Positions 6,010 through 11,962 of a stretch of 11,962 nucleotides of DNA are shown here, piece after piece. The DNA lies in contig JALTPW010000334.1 of the NCBI GenBank assembly GCA_026999335.1, positions 1 through 11,962 of the forward strand, written 5' to 3'. Under the pieces are notes generated by a model, which searched no databases, was not told the origin of the DNA, and saw nothing but the letters and a program-made list of their open reading frames with translations. A program made the translations under genes and the position numbers. The DNA comes from Chromatiales bacterium. GTDB taxonomy: Bacteria > Pseudomonadota > Gammaproteobacteria > SZUA-152. Position 1 is the first letter of the stretch; every line of letters begins with the position of its first letter.

Positions 6010-7218
6010 ATGGCCTGGAATGAACCGGGTGGTTCCGGCAATAAAGATCCCTGGGGCGGTGGTAACCGCGGCGGCAATAATCAGGGTCCCCCTGATCTTG
6101 ACGAAGTGGTGAAACAGCTCCAGCAGAAATTCAGCGCCATCTTCGGCGGTGGCAAAAAAGGCGGCGGTGGCTCGAGCTCGGGTAGTGGTAATGCCGGCTC
6201 CATAGGTCTCGGCGTGATTGCTGCAGTGTTGGTGGTGGTATGGGGCATCTCCGGCATTTATATCGTCGACGAAGGTCGGCGCGGCGTGGTGCTGCAGTTC
6301 GGTGCTTATGCCAAGACCACCATGCCCGGTCCGCACTGGCATCCGACTTTCATTCAGAGCGTTGAAATCGTGAACGTCGAAGAGAGCCGCGCGTTGACCG
6401 TGGGCTTTCGTCAGACGGGCGGTAACCGTCCCACTAGCAGCACCGTGGGTCGTGAGTCGCTGATGCTGACCCAGGACGAAAATATCGTCGACGTGAAACT
6501 GGCCGTGCAATACAAGGTCAAGAGCGCCAGTGACTATCTGTTCCGCGTGCGTGACCCCGAGGTGGTGCTGCGTCAGGCCACCGAGAGTGCGATTCGTGAA
6601 GTCATCGGCAAGAGCGACATGGACTTCATTCTCAAGGAAGGCCGTGCCGATATTACCGCTCAGGCCATGACCTTGATTCAGAAAACACTCGATCACTACC
6701 AGGCCGGCCTGATTATCACCACCGTGAATCTGCAGGATGCCCAGCCACCGGAACAGGTACAGGATGCCTTTGCCGATGCGGTCAAGGCGCAGGGTGACTC
6801 GGAACGGGTGAAGAATGAGGCCGAGGCCTATTCCAACGACATCATTCCACGTGCACGAGGCAAGGCTGCCCGACAGATTGCCGAGGCGAATGCGTATAAA
6901 GAGCGGGTTATTGCCGAGGCGATGGGTGAGGCGTCTCGCTTCGATCAGGTGCTGACCGAATACCTGAAGGCACCGGAGGTTACGCGCAAGCGTCTTTATC
7001 TCGAATCCATGGAATCTGTGCTGAGTAACAGCAGCAAGGTGATGGTGGATGTAAAGAGTGGCAACAACATCATGTATTTGCCGTTGGATCAGATGATGAG
7101 TGGGCGCTCTGCGGCGGCGACCGATAATCGTCGTATCGTGGAAACGCTGGGTGCGTCGCAGTCATCCACGCTGGATAGACGTGCGCGAGACAATGTTCGC
7201 GGTAGGGGAGAACGCTAA
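6010..7218 (+). CDS. hflK: FtsH protease modulator HflK
   Basis: SPFH/prohibitin-family membrane protein that assembles with HflC into a large periplasm-facing cage around the FtsH protease and modulates its activity. The 402 residues show the typical layout: a cytoplasmic Gly/Asn-rich N terminus starting MAWNEPGGSG, an amphipathic segment PDLDEVVKQLQQKF, a GGGKKGGGG linker, one transmembrane helix at about 64-86, then the SPFH domain beginning IVDEGRRGVVLQFGAY. A coiled-coil-rich region follows (about 255-330, with repeated EAEAY and AEANAYKERVIAEA). The C terminus ends in a basic, poorly conserved tail. ATG 6010 is preceded by GGAG (5997-6000) with 9 nt spacing. The stop TAA shares its last A with the hflC ATG (TAATG), coupling the two partner proteins. 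Confidence 0.97.
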   Translation: MAWNEPGGSGNKDPWGGGNRGGNNQGPPDLDEVVKQLQQKFSAIFGGGKKGGGGSSSGSGNAGSIGLGVIAAVLVVVWGISGIYIVDEGRRGVVLQFGAYAKTTMPGPHWHPTFIQSVEIVNVEESRALTVGFRQTGGNRPTSSTVGRESLMLTQDENIVDVKLAVQYKVKSASDYLFRVRDPEVVLRQATESAIREVIGKSDMDFILKEGRADITAQAMTLIQKTLDHYQAGLIITTVNLQDAQPPEQVQDAFADAVKAQGDSERVKNEAEAYSNDIIPRARGKAARQIAEANAYKERVIAEAMGEASRFDQVLTEYLKAPEVTRKRLYLESMESVLSNSSKVMVDVKSGNNIMYLPLDQMMSGRSAAATDNRRIVETLGASQSSTLDRRARDNVRGRGER

Positions 7219-8072
7219 TGGGCCAGCTTAAAATTATTATTGGCGCCGTTCTGGTGATCGCTATCTTTATCGGTTCGACGGCTATTTTTACCGTCGACGA
7301 GCGCGAAAAGGTGATTCTATTCCGCTTGGGTGAGATCATGCGCACTGATTTTGATCCGGGTCTCCATCTAAAGACCCCGTTCGTCAATAATGTGCGGAAA
7401 TTTGATGCCCGCATCCAGACCCTGGATGCTGAGCCTGAGCGTTTCCTTACCGGCGAGAAGAAAAATCTCATTGTGGATTCTTTTGTCGAGTGGAAGATCA
7501 ACGATGTGGCCAGCTTCTACACGGCAACCGGTGGTGATAGTCTGGTAGCCAACGTGCGTCTGTCGCAGATCATCAAGGATGGACTGCGTGGTGAATTCGC
7601 CAAGCGCACTATCAAGGAAGCTATTTCCGGTGAGCGTGCCGAAATCATGAAGTTCATTACGGCGCAGGCCAATAAAGAGGCTCAGGCCTTTGGTATCGAT
7701 ATTGTCGATGTGCGCATCAAGCGTATCGACTTCCCGGCGGATATCAGCGATTCGGTTTACCGCCGTATGCGCGCCGAACGCGAACGTGTCGCCAAGGATC
7801 TGCGTTCACGCGGTGCCGAAGCGGCAGAACGGATTCGTGCCGAGGCCGATCGTCAGCGCACGGTTCTTATTGCTGATGCCTATCGTGATTCCGAAATATT
7901 GCGTGGTGAGGGCGATGCCAAGGCCACTGATATTTACGCCAAGACCTATGGCAAGGATATCGAGTTCTATTCCTTGTATCGCAGCCTGAATGCCTACAAG
8001 ACGACCTTCAACAGCCGCGATGACATTCTGGTTATCGAGCCGGACTCGGAGTTCTTCAAGTACTTCAAATAA
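7218..8072 (+). CDS. hflC: FtsH protease modulator HflC
   Basis: Partner of HflK in the HflKC-FtsH complex. The 284 residues begin with an N-terminal signal-anchor (IIIGAVLVIAIFIGSTAIFTV, about residues 5-25, split here only by the start of the SPFH fold). The SPFH domain follows with VDEREKVILFRLGEI and DPGLHLKTPF. A charged helical region has RRMRAERERVAKD and EAAERIRAEADRQ, then the AYRDSEILRGEGDAKA segment typical of stomatin-like proteins. The C terminus is the conserved VIEPDSEFFKYFK ending. The Shine-Dalgarno AGGGGAG (7204-7210) lies inside the end of hflK, 7 nt before ATG 7218. The two genes overlap by one base, consistent with stoichiometric production. A strong hairpin follows the stop codon. 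Confidence 0.97.
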   Translation: MGQLKIIIGAVLVIAIFIGSTAIFTVDEREKVILFRLGEIMRTDFDPGLHLKTPFVNNVRKFDARIQTLDAEPERFLTGEKKNLIVDSFVEWKINDVASFYTATGGDSLVANVRLSQIIKDGLRGEFAKRTIKEAISGERAEIMKFITAQANKEAQAFGIDIVDVRIKRIDFPADISDSVYRRMRAERERVAKDLRSRGAEAAERIRAEADRQRTVLIADAYRDSEILRGEGDAKATDIYAKTYGKDIEFYSLYRSLNAYKTTFNSRDDILVIEPDSEFFKYFK

Positions 8073-8079
8073 CATCTTG

Positions 8080-8106
8080 CCCGCCGGAATTTCATGTTCC
8101 GGCGGG
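8080..8106 (+). terminator. Hairpin after hflC, terminator-like
   Basis: CCCGCCGGAA (8080-8089) and TTCCGGCGGG (8097-8106) form a perfect 10-bp stem with a 7-nt loop, 7 nt after the hflC stop. The tail TCTTGCTGTTTGTC is T-rich but broken, so termination may be partial. It would lower the downstream DUF2065-hisZ-purA transcript or protect the 3' end of hflKC mRNA. Confidence 0.65.
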
Positions 8107-8159
8107 TCTTGCTGTTTGTCGATCAATCCATTGTTTTTTCGTCTCAACAGGCTGTTCGG

Positions 8160-8348
8160 ATGTGGCAGGATTTATTTAGCGCACTCGCGCTCGTGCTGGT
8201 GATTGAAGGGTTATTGCCCTTTCTGACCCCGGGCGGTTATCGCAAGATCTTGGCTGGCATGCTGGATATGGACGACCGCAAGCTGCGCATGATGGGCTTG
8301 ATCAGTATGTTTGCCGGACTTTTCTTCCTGTATCTAGTTAGAAACTAA
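8160..8348 (+). CDS. Small two-helix membrane protein, DUF2065 (YjeT-like)
   Basis: A 62-residue protein with two predicted transmembrane helices, LFSALALVLVIEGLLPFL (about 5-22) and MMGLISMFAGLFFLYLV (about 43-59). They are joined by a short loop with PGGYRKILAGMLDMDDRKLR. This matches DUF2065/YjeT, a family of unknown function regularly found between hflC and hisZ or purA in gammaproteobacteria, so a link to the HflKC-FtsH membrane complex is tempting but unproven. I chose ATG 8160 over the in-frame ATG 8094: the upstream 22 codons run through the 3' half of the hairpin after hflC and do not look conserved, while MWQDLFSALALVLVIEG is how the family begins. The ribosome binding site is weak (CAGG about 8 nt before the ATG). 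Confidence 0.85.
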   Translation: MWQDLFSALALVLVIEGLLPFLTPGGYRKILAGMLDMDDRKLRMMGLISMFAGLFFLYLVRN

Positions 8349-8369
8349 CTGTGAATATTCATTATGAAT
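8336..8369 (+). promoter_or_regulatory. Two adjacent palindromes over the DUF2065 stop and hisZ start
   Basis: AGTTAG-AAA-CTAACT (8336-8350) covers the DUF2065 stop codon, and ATTCAT-T-ATGAAT (8357-8369) contains the hisZ ATG. Both are perfect 6-bp inverted repeats but AT-rich. No Shine-Dalgarno is visible in the 15 nt between the genes. They could be operator-like sites, weak mRNA structures controlling hisZ initiation, or chance in AT-rich spacer. Confidence 0.3.
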
Positions 8370-9560
8370 GGTGATCGCTGGCTGCTGCCGGAAGGCATCG
8401 AGGAACTGCTGCCGCCACAGGCTGCCGGACTGGATCGACTGCGCCGCGAATTGCTGGATCTGTTCCAGCGCTGGGGCTACGAACTGGTGATGCCGCCACT
8501 GGTGGAATATCTCGATTCCCTGCTCACGGGTACCGGTAATGATCTCGATATTCAGACCTTCAAACTGACCGATCAGGCCAGTGGCCGTCTGCTGGGCGTG
8601 CGCGCCGACATGACGCCGCAGGTGGCGCGTATCGATGCGCATCGTCTCGCCGCCCGTACCGGGCCGGTACGCCTGTGCTATCACGGCACGGTGCTGAATA
8701 CCCGCGGTGACGGTCTGGGGGGGGCACGCAGTTTTACCCAGATCGGCGCCGAGCTTTACGGTCATGCAGGCGTGGAGAGCGACAGTGAAATGCTCTGCTT
8801 GATGCTGGAAACCCTGCATACGGCGGGTGTTGACGAGGTCTTCATTGACCTGGGCCATGTGGGTATCTTTCGCGCCCTGAGTGTCGCCGCCGGTCTCACT
8901 GAGAGGCAGGAGTCACAGTTGTTCGATGCCCTGCAGCGCAAGGCCGTGCCGGAGATCGGAGCCCTGCTGGATGAATGGAATCTGGCCGACGATATCGGTG
9001 CCAGCCTTGCGGTGCTGGCCTGGCTCAATGGTGATGTCGAAGTTCTGGCCCGCGCCCGGCAGTGTCTGGGCGACGATGCGGACATTGTTGCGGCCCTGGA
9101 TCAGCTCGAAGGACTGGCGGAATTTGTCGGCCGGCAACGTCCTGGCGTCGCGTTGCACTTTGACCTTGCCGAGCTGCGTGGTTACCACTATCACACTGGC
9201 GTGGTATTTGCCGCCTATGTGCCGGGATCGGGACGCGCCATTGCACAGGGTGGGCGTTATGACGATATTGGCCGGGTGTTCGGCCGTTCACGCCCCGCCA
9301 CCGGTTTTAGCGCCGACCTCAACGGTTTGATGAGACTGGCGGGCGTGAAACCTGCGGCTAGCAGTGGCATTTTCGCCCCGGTCTGCGAGGATGCGGCCCT
9401 GCAAGCCAGCCTGGCGGAAAAGGTCGTTGTCTTGCGCGCCAGTGGCGAGCGAGTGGTGGCCGGCCTGCCGGGGCAGCCGGGGGGGGCGGCCGAGGCCGAT
9501 TGCGAGCGTATTCTCGTGGTCGTCGATGGCCAGTGGCTGATTCAGGATTTGCATGTATAA
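8364..9560 (+). CDS. hisZ: ATP phosphoribosyltransferase regulatory subunit
   Basis: HisZ is a catalytically inactive paralogue of histidyl-tRNA synthetase that joins short-form HisG in a hetero-octamer to carry out and regulate the first step of histidine synthesis. The 398 residues show LLPEGIEELLPPQA at the start, LGVRADMTPQVARIDAHRL, a degenerate class II motif 2 region from C105-Y-H (with GGARSFTQIGAELYG), LRGYHYHTGVVFAAYV near 271-286 and GGRYDDIG at 296-303. It lacks the full HisRS anticodon-binding domain, which separates it from HisS; the end (CERILVVVDGQWLIQDL) is typical of HisZ. ATG 8364 is the first in-frame start after an in-frame stop (TGA at 8352), yet no Shine-Dalgarno is seen, so coupling to DUF2065 or structure-dependent initiation is possible. 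Its presence predicts that HisG in this organism is the short form. Confidence 0.95.
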   Translation: MNGDRWLLPEGIEELLPPQAAGLDRLRRELLDLFQRWGYELVMPPLVEYLDSLLTGTGNDLDIQTFKLTDQASGRLLGVRADMTPQVARIDAHRLAARTGPVRLCYHGTVLNTRGDGLGGARSFTQIGAELYGHAGVESDSEMLCLMLETLHTAGVDEVFIDLGHVGIFRALSVAAGLTERQESQLFDALQRKAVPEIGALLDEWNLADDIGASLAVLAWLNGDVEVLARARQCLGDDADIVAALDQLEGLAEFVGRQRPGVALHFDLAELRGYHYHTGVVFAAYVPGSGRAIAQGGRYDDIGRVFGRSRPATGFSADLNGLMRLAGVKPAASSGIFAPVCEDAALQASLAEKVVVLRASGERVVAGLPGQPGGAAEADCERILVVVDGQWLIQDLHV

Positions 9561-9575
9561 AGGTGAGCGGTAGTT

Positions 9576-10886
9576 ATGGGTAAGAACGTGGTAGTGATTG
9601 GCACCCAGTGGGGTGACGAAGGCAAGGGCAAGATCGTCGATCTGCTCACCGAACAGGCCCATGCGGTGACGCGTTTTCAGGGTGGTCACAATGCCGGTCA
9701 CACCCTGGTTATCGATGGCGAAAAGACCGTCCTGCACCTGATTCCGTCCGGCATTCTGCGCGATGCTGTCACCTGCCTGATTGGCAATGGCGTGGTGGTG
9801 TCGCCGGCCGCGCTGATCGAGGAGATTGAAATGCTGGAGGCGCGCGGCATTCCCGCCATCGAGCGTCTGCGTATCTCCGAGGCCTGCCCACTGATTCTGC
9901 CCTATCACATCGCCCTCGATCAGGCTCGTGAGCGTGCGCGTGGCAAGGCCGCCATTGGCACCACCGGACGCGGCATCGGTCCGGCTTACGAAGATAAAGT
10001 ATCGCGTCGAGGACTGCGTCTCGGCGACCTGTTCCACCGTGAGCGCTTCGCCGCCAAGCTGGGTGAGGTGCTGGACTACCACAACTTCGTCCTGCAGCAC
10101 TATTACAAGGCCGAACCGGTGGATTTTCAGCAGATACTGGACGAGGCCCTGAGCCTCGGTGAGCGCATCAAACCGATGGTGGCGGATGTGCCGGACTTGT
10201 TGTATCAGACGCAAAAGCGTGGTGAAAGCATTCTCTTCGAGGGCGCGCAGGGTGCCCTGCTGGACATCGACCACGGTACCTATCCCTACGTGACTTCGTC
10301 CAACACCACTGCCGGCGGTGCCGCCACCGGCAGTGGTGTGGGCCCGGTGGCCTTGGATTATATTCTCGGTATAACCAAGGCCTACACCACCCGTGTCGGT
10401 TCCGGTCCATTTCCCACCGAGCTGTATGATGGTGAAGAACTGCTGGATTCAGTGGGTGAGCATCTGGCCAGACAGGGCAATGAATTTGGTTCCACCACCG
10501 GTCGCGCACGTCGTTGCGGCTGGTTCGACGCCGTGTCCCTGCGCCGCGCCAATCAGATCAACAGCATTACCGGCCTGTGTATCACCAAGCTGGACGTACT
10601 GGATGGTCTGGAGACCATCCGCATTTGTGTGGGTTATGCCTGCGGCGGTGAAGACCGCCTAACCCCGCCGGTGGGCGCGGAGGCCTTTGCCGATTGCAAG
10701 CCGGTCTATGAAGAGATGCCGGGCTGGAGTGAATCCACCGTGGGGGTAAAAAAATACGATGAGCTTCCGGCCAATGCGCGCGCCTACCTCAAGCGCATCG
10801 AAGAAATCACCGAGACGCCCATCGCGATTATTTCCACCGGCCCGGATCGCAACGAAACCATTGTTCTGCAACACCCCTTCGACTGA
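9576..10886 (+). CDS. purA: Adenylosuccinate synthetase
   Basis: Converts IMP, aspartate and GTP to adenylosuccinate, the first step from IMP to AMP. The 436 residues compare with 432 in E. coli. The GTP-binding loop GDEGKGK is at 13-19, with D14 equivalent to catalytic Asp13 of E. coli; GGHNAGHT is at 36-43, with H42 matching His41. The IMP-binding TTGRGIGPAYEDK stretch starts at 129, and TGRARRCGWFD around 308-318 covers the aspartate loop. KKYDELP and the ISTGPDRNETI ending are also standard. The Shine-Dalgarno AAGGTGAG (9560-9567) is 8 nt before ATG 9576, and the gene starts 15 nt after hisZ. It is the last gene of the GC-rich conserved block; composition changes abruptly after its stop. 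Confidence 0.98.
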   Translation: MGKNVVVIGTQWGDEGKGKIVDLLTEQAHAVTRFQGGHNAGHTLVIDGEKTVLHLIPSGILRDAVTCLIGNGVVVSPAALIEEIEMLEARGIPAIERLRISEACPLILPYHIALDQARERARGKAAIGTTGRGIGPAYEDKVSRRGLRLGDLFHRERFAAKLGEVLDYHNFVLQHYYKAEPVDFQQILDEALSLGERIKPMVADVPDLLYQTQKRGESILFEGAQGALLDIDHGTYPYVTSSNTTAGGAATGSGVGPVALDYILGITKAYTTRVGSGPFPTELYDGEELLDSVGEHLARQGNEFGSTTGRARRCGWFDAVSLRRANQINSITGLCITKLDVLDGLETIRICVGYACGGEDRLTPPVGAEAFADCKPVYEEMPGWSESTVGVKKYDELPANARAYLKRIEEITETPIAIISTGPDRNETIVLQHPFD

Positions 10887-11199
10887 CACCCGCAGATAGC
10901 AGGTATGAAGCTACCTCTGTGACTTTAATCTCTGAGGGGCAATTCCCCACAGCTTGTAGCGAACAAATGTTGAACAATGCATAGCGGGTGAATGCCTTCC
11001 AATACTCCACCCCTTGGGGCGGGAATGCTTATTCAGCAAGTTAAATGTAACGGAGTAGAGCTACTTTTGCTAGTGTGGTGTCTCATGCTAAGTGTAGAGA
11101 TAGAAAGCCATTAAATAGGCAATAGCGTTGCTGAAAAACGAACGGGCTCGATATACAAATGTAATATTTTTCGCAAACCCTAAAGTGTATTGTGAATTT
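10887..11199. other. Non-coding junction between purA and the GNAT gene
   Basis: No gene or tRNA seen in 313 nt. A short stem AGGTA/TACCT (10901-10905 with 10912-10916) and a stronger hairpin at 10932-10952 come just after purA. CCCC-TT-GGGG (11010-11019) follows. From about 11040 the DNA becomes AT-rich. A weak promoter pair, TTGCTG (11128-11133) and TATACA (11152-11157) with an 18-nt spacer, could drive the GNAT gene; I rate it as marginal. Confidence 0.5.
10932..10952 (+). terminator. Hairpin after purA, possible terminator
   Basis: CTG-A-GGGG (10932-10939) pairs with CCCC-A-CAG (10945-10952) around a CAATT loop, with one A-A mismatch. It lies 45 nt after the purA stop, as expected for an operon end, but no T-run follows, so it may be a repeat or a processing stem rather than an intrinsic terminator. 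Confidence 0.3.
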
Positions 11200-11832
11200 A
11201 TGAGTGAAATAAAGGCATTATTTAGAGATTACAGAGATTCTGACTATGAAAGTTGCGAAGCTCTTGTCAGTGATGCTTGGAAATTTGATAGTAATTTCAA
11301 ACCCCAAAAACTTTCAGATATAGCTAAATGTATGTACACAAAAGGCTCAATGATAGGGAGTAATTTTAGAAGGGTCGTTGAAATTAATGGCAAGGTTGTT
11401 GGTTTCATATTTGGTCTCAATGAAATGTCTGCCAGACCCAAAAAAAACGTGTTATTTGGGCTGAGTATCTTACGGCGGATATTGTGTGTAAAAGGAATGC
11501 AATATCGGGATAAAAAGAAGCTACTTTCAGCCATCAACACTCATGAAGTAAATAAATCAAAAATAGTTGATAAGGGGAAAAGTGAAATTATTTTATTTGT
11601 GGTTGACCCAGGCTATCAAGGTGTTGGAAATGGTAAGAGACTGCTGTCTGAATTTATCACTCATTGCAAGAATTCAGGTGCCCAATCTATCGTAGTAGAA
11701 ACCAACAAGTTTGGTGCCAGTAGTTTCTATGCAGGCGTTGGTTTTAAGCATATAGGTGACTTTTATTCCCCGCTTCATGAGTATGCAACCAAGGGTGGTC
11801 AAGCCTGTATGTATGAGTACATATGTGACTAG
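11200..11832 (+). CDS. GNAT-family N-acetyltransferase, likely acquired
   Basis: A 210-residue protein with a C-terminal GNAT fold. SEIILFVVDPGYQ at 128-140 is strand 4 with the acetyl-CoA loop Q140-G-V-G-N-G145 followed by KRLL. Then come SIVVETNKFGASSFYAGVGF (motif B region) and a final strand. The substrate is unknown; single-domain GNATs of this kind include antibiotic, amino-acid and peptide acetyltransferases. Residues about 86-125 carry a basic insert (RRILCVKGMQYRDKKKLL) between strands 3 and 4. The frame stays open back to a TTG at 11128 (234 residues), but ATG 11200 starts the MSEIKALFRDYRDSDYESC segment where GNAT strand 1 begins, so I prefer it. The ribosome binding site is poor with either start. 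The gene is clearly AT-rich: row 11281-11340 has 16 G/C in 60, against 38 in 60 for purA row 9961-10020. This points to horizontal transfer. Confidence 0.75.
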   Translation: MSEIKALFRDYRDSDYESCEALVSDAWKFDSNFKPQKLSDIAKCMYTKGSMIGSNFRRVVEINGKVVGFIFGLNEMSARPKKNVLFGLSILRRILCVKGMQYRDKKKLLSAINTHEVNKSKIVDKGKSEIILFVVDPGYQGVGNGKRLLSEFITHCKNSGAQSIVVETNKFGASSFYAGVGFKHIGDFYSPLHEYATKGGQACMYEYICD

Positions 11833-11867
11833 TGGTCCATGCGAAAAGTTATGTCACTGTTCGCTTC

Positions 11868-11952
11868 GTGAGAAGGCGCATTTCTGCGTTGGCAAAACTC
11901 GAAATGGAACTCCCATTCCAGCATTTTTCCGCCTTGATCTGCACCTTCTCAC
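11868..11952. repeat. 85-bp imperfect palindrome downstream of the GNAT gene
   Basis: GTGAGAAGGCGCA (11868-11880) is matched by TGCACCTTCTCAC (11940-11952), 12 of 13 complementary. AATGG (11903-11907) pairs with CCATT (11913-11917). Both pairs share the same centre, 11910, so they form one long symmetric structure with a partly paired middle. The 8-mer TGCGCCTT at the window end (11955-11962) is a second, perfect complement of AAGGCGCA (11873-11880). This looks like an interspersed repeat or the end of a small non-autonomous element; the outer edge is cut off. Confidence 0.55.
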
Positions 11953-11962
11953 TGTGCGCCTT

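Noticed and set aside
8094..8159. Upstream ATG extending DUF2065 to 84 residues
   Set aside because: The extra codons run through the hflC hairpin and do not resemble the family; ATG 8160 gives the normal length and N terminus.
9288..10274. Minus-strand open frame of 328 codons opposite hisZ and purA
   Set aside because: Same reason: shadow of conserved genes with no recognisable protein features.
10887..11127. tRNA gene downstream of purA as in some gammaproteobacteria
   Set aside because: No acceptor stem, D-loop or TTCRA T-loop pattern could be found on either strand.
11128..11199. TTG start giving a 234-residue GNAT
   Set aside because: No ribosome binding site, extra 24 residues lie outside the GNAT fold, and a possible promoter overlaps them. 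ATG 11200 fits better, though it is not proven.
11868..11952. Integron attC site after the GNAT gene (cassette-like arrangement)
   Set aside because: The palindrome lacks RYYYAAC and GTTRRRY core ends, and no matching attC lies before the gene; a lone GTTAAAT at 11040 is a chance match.

Overview
The window is about 12 kb of chromosomal core DNA, apparently from a gammaproteobacterium. The evidence is the block miaA-hfq-hflX-hflK-hflC-DUF2065(yjeT-like)-hisZ-purA, in the order typical of that class, together with a short (82-residue) Hfq whose core residues keep the E. coli numbering. Base composition is fairly GC-rich (for example 38 of 60 G/C in row 9961-10020). HisZ implies a short-form HisG elsewhere in the genome. 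I cannot place the genus; a Chromatiales-like sulfur or phototrophic lineage is only a guess.

All genes are on the + strand. Region 1 (1-3851): leuA (5' end cut by the window edge), a family 4 Fe-S uracil-DNA glycosylase, rimI and miaA are tightly packed (gaps of 6, -4 and 14 nt) and probably cotranscribed. The usual mutL neighbour of miaA is absent. Region 2 (3852-5537): hfq follows a 139-nt leader with a candidate promoter and an A-rich tract that could bind Hfq. hflX follows 23 nt after hfq with a TTG start, and its Shine-Dalgarno lies inside a perfect 6-bp hairpin. Region 3 (5538-6009): a 472-nt gap carries a REPIN-like repeat (two inverted REP hairpins around a second palindrome), then a candidate promoter and a strong hairpin just before hflK. 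Region 4 (6010-10886): hflK and hflC overlap by 1 nt, followed by a terminator-like hairpin, a small DUF2065 membrane protein, hisZ and purA. Region 5 (10887-11962): AT-rich DNA with scattered hairpins, a GNAT acetyltransferase of foreign composition, and an 85-bp imperfect palindrome that may continue past the window end.

Functionally this is housekeeping: leucine synthesis, uracil repair, ribosomal-protein and tRNA modification, RNA chaperone, ribosome-associated GTPase, control of the membrane protease FtsH, histidine regulation and AMP synthesis. I see no new defence or mobile system. The most interesting signals are in the non-coding DNA (the hfq leader, the hflX SD hairpin, the REPIN-like composite, the terminal palindrome) and in the compositionally foreign GNAT gene after purA.
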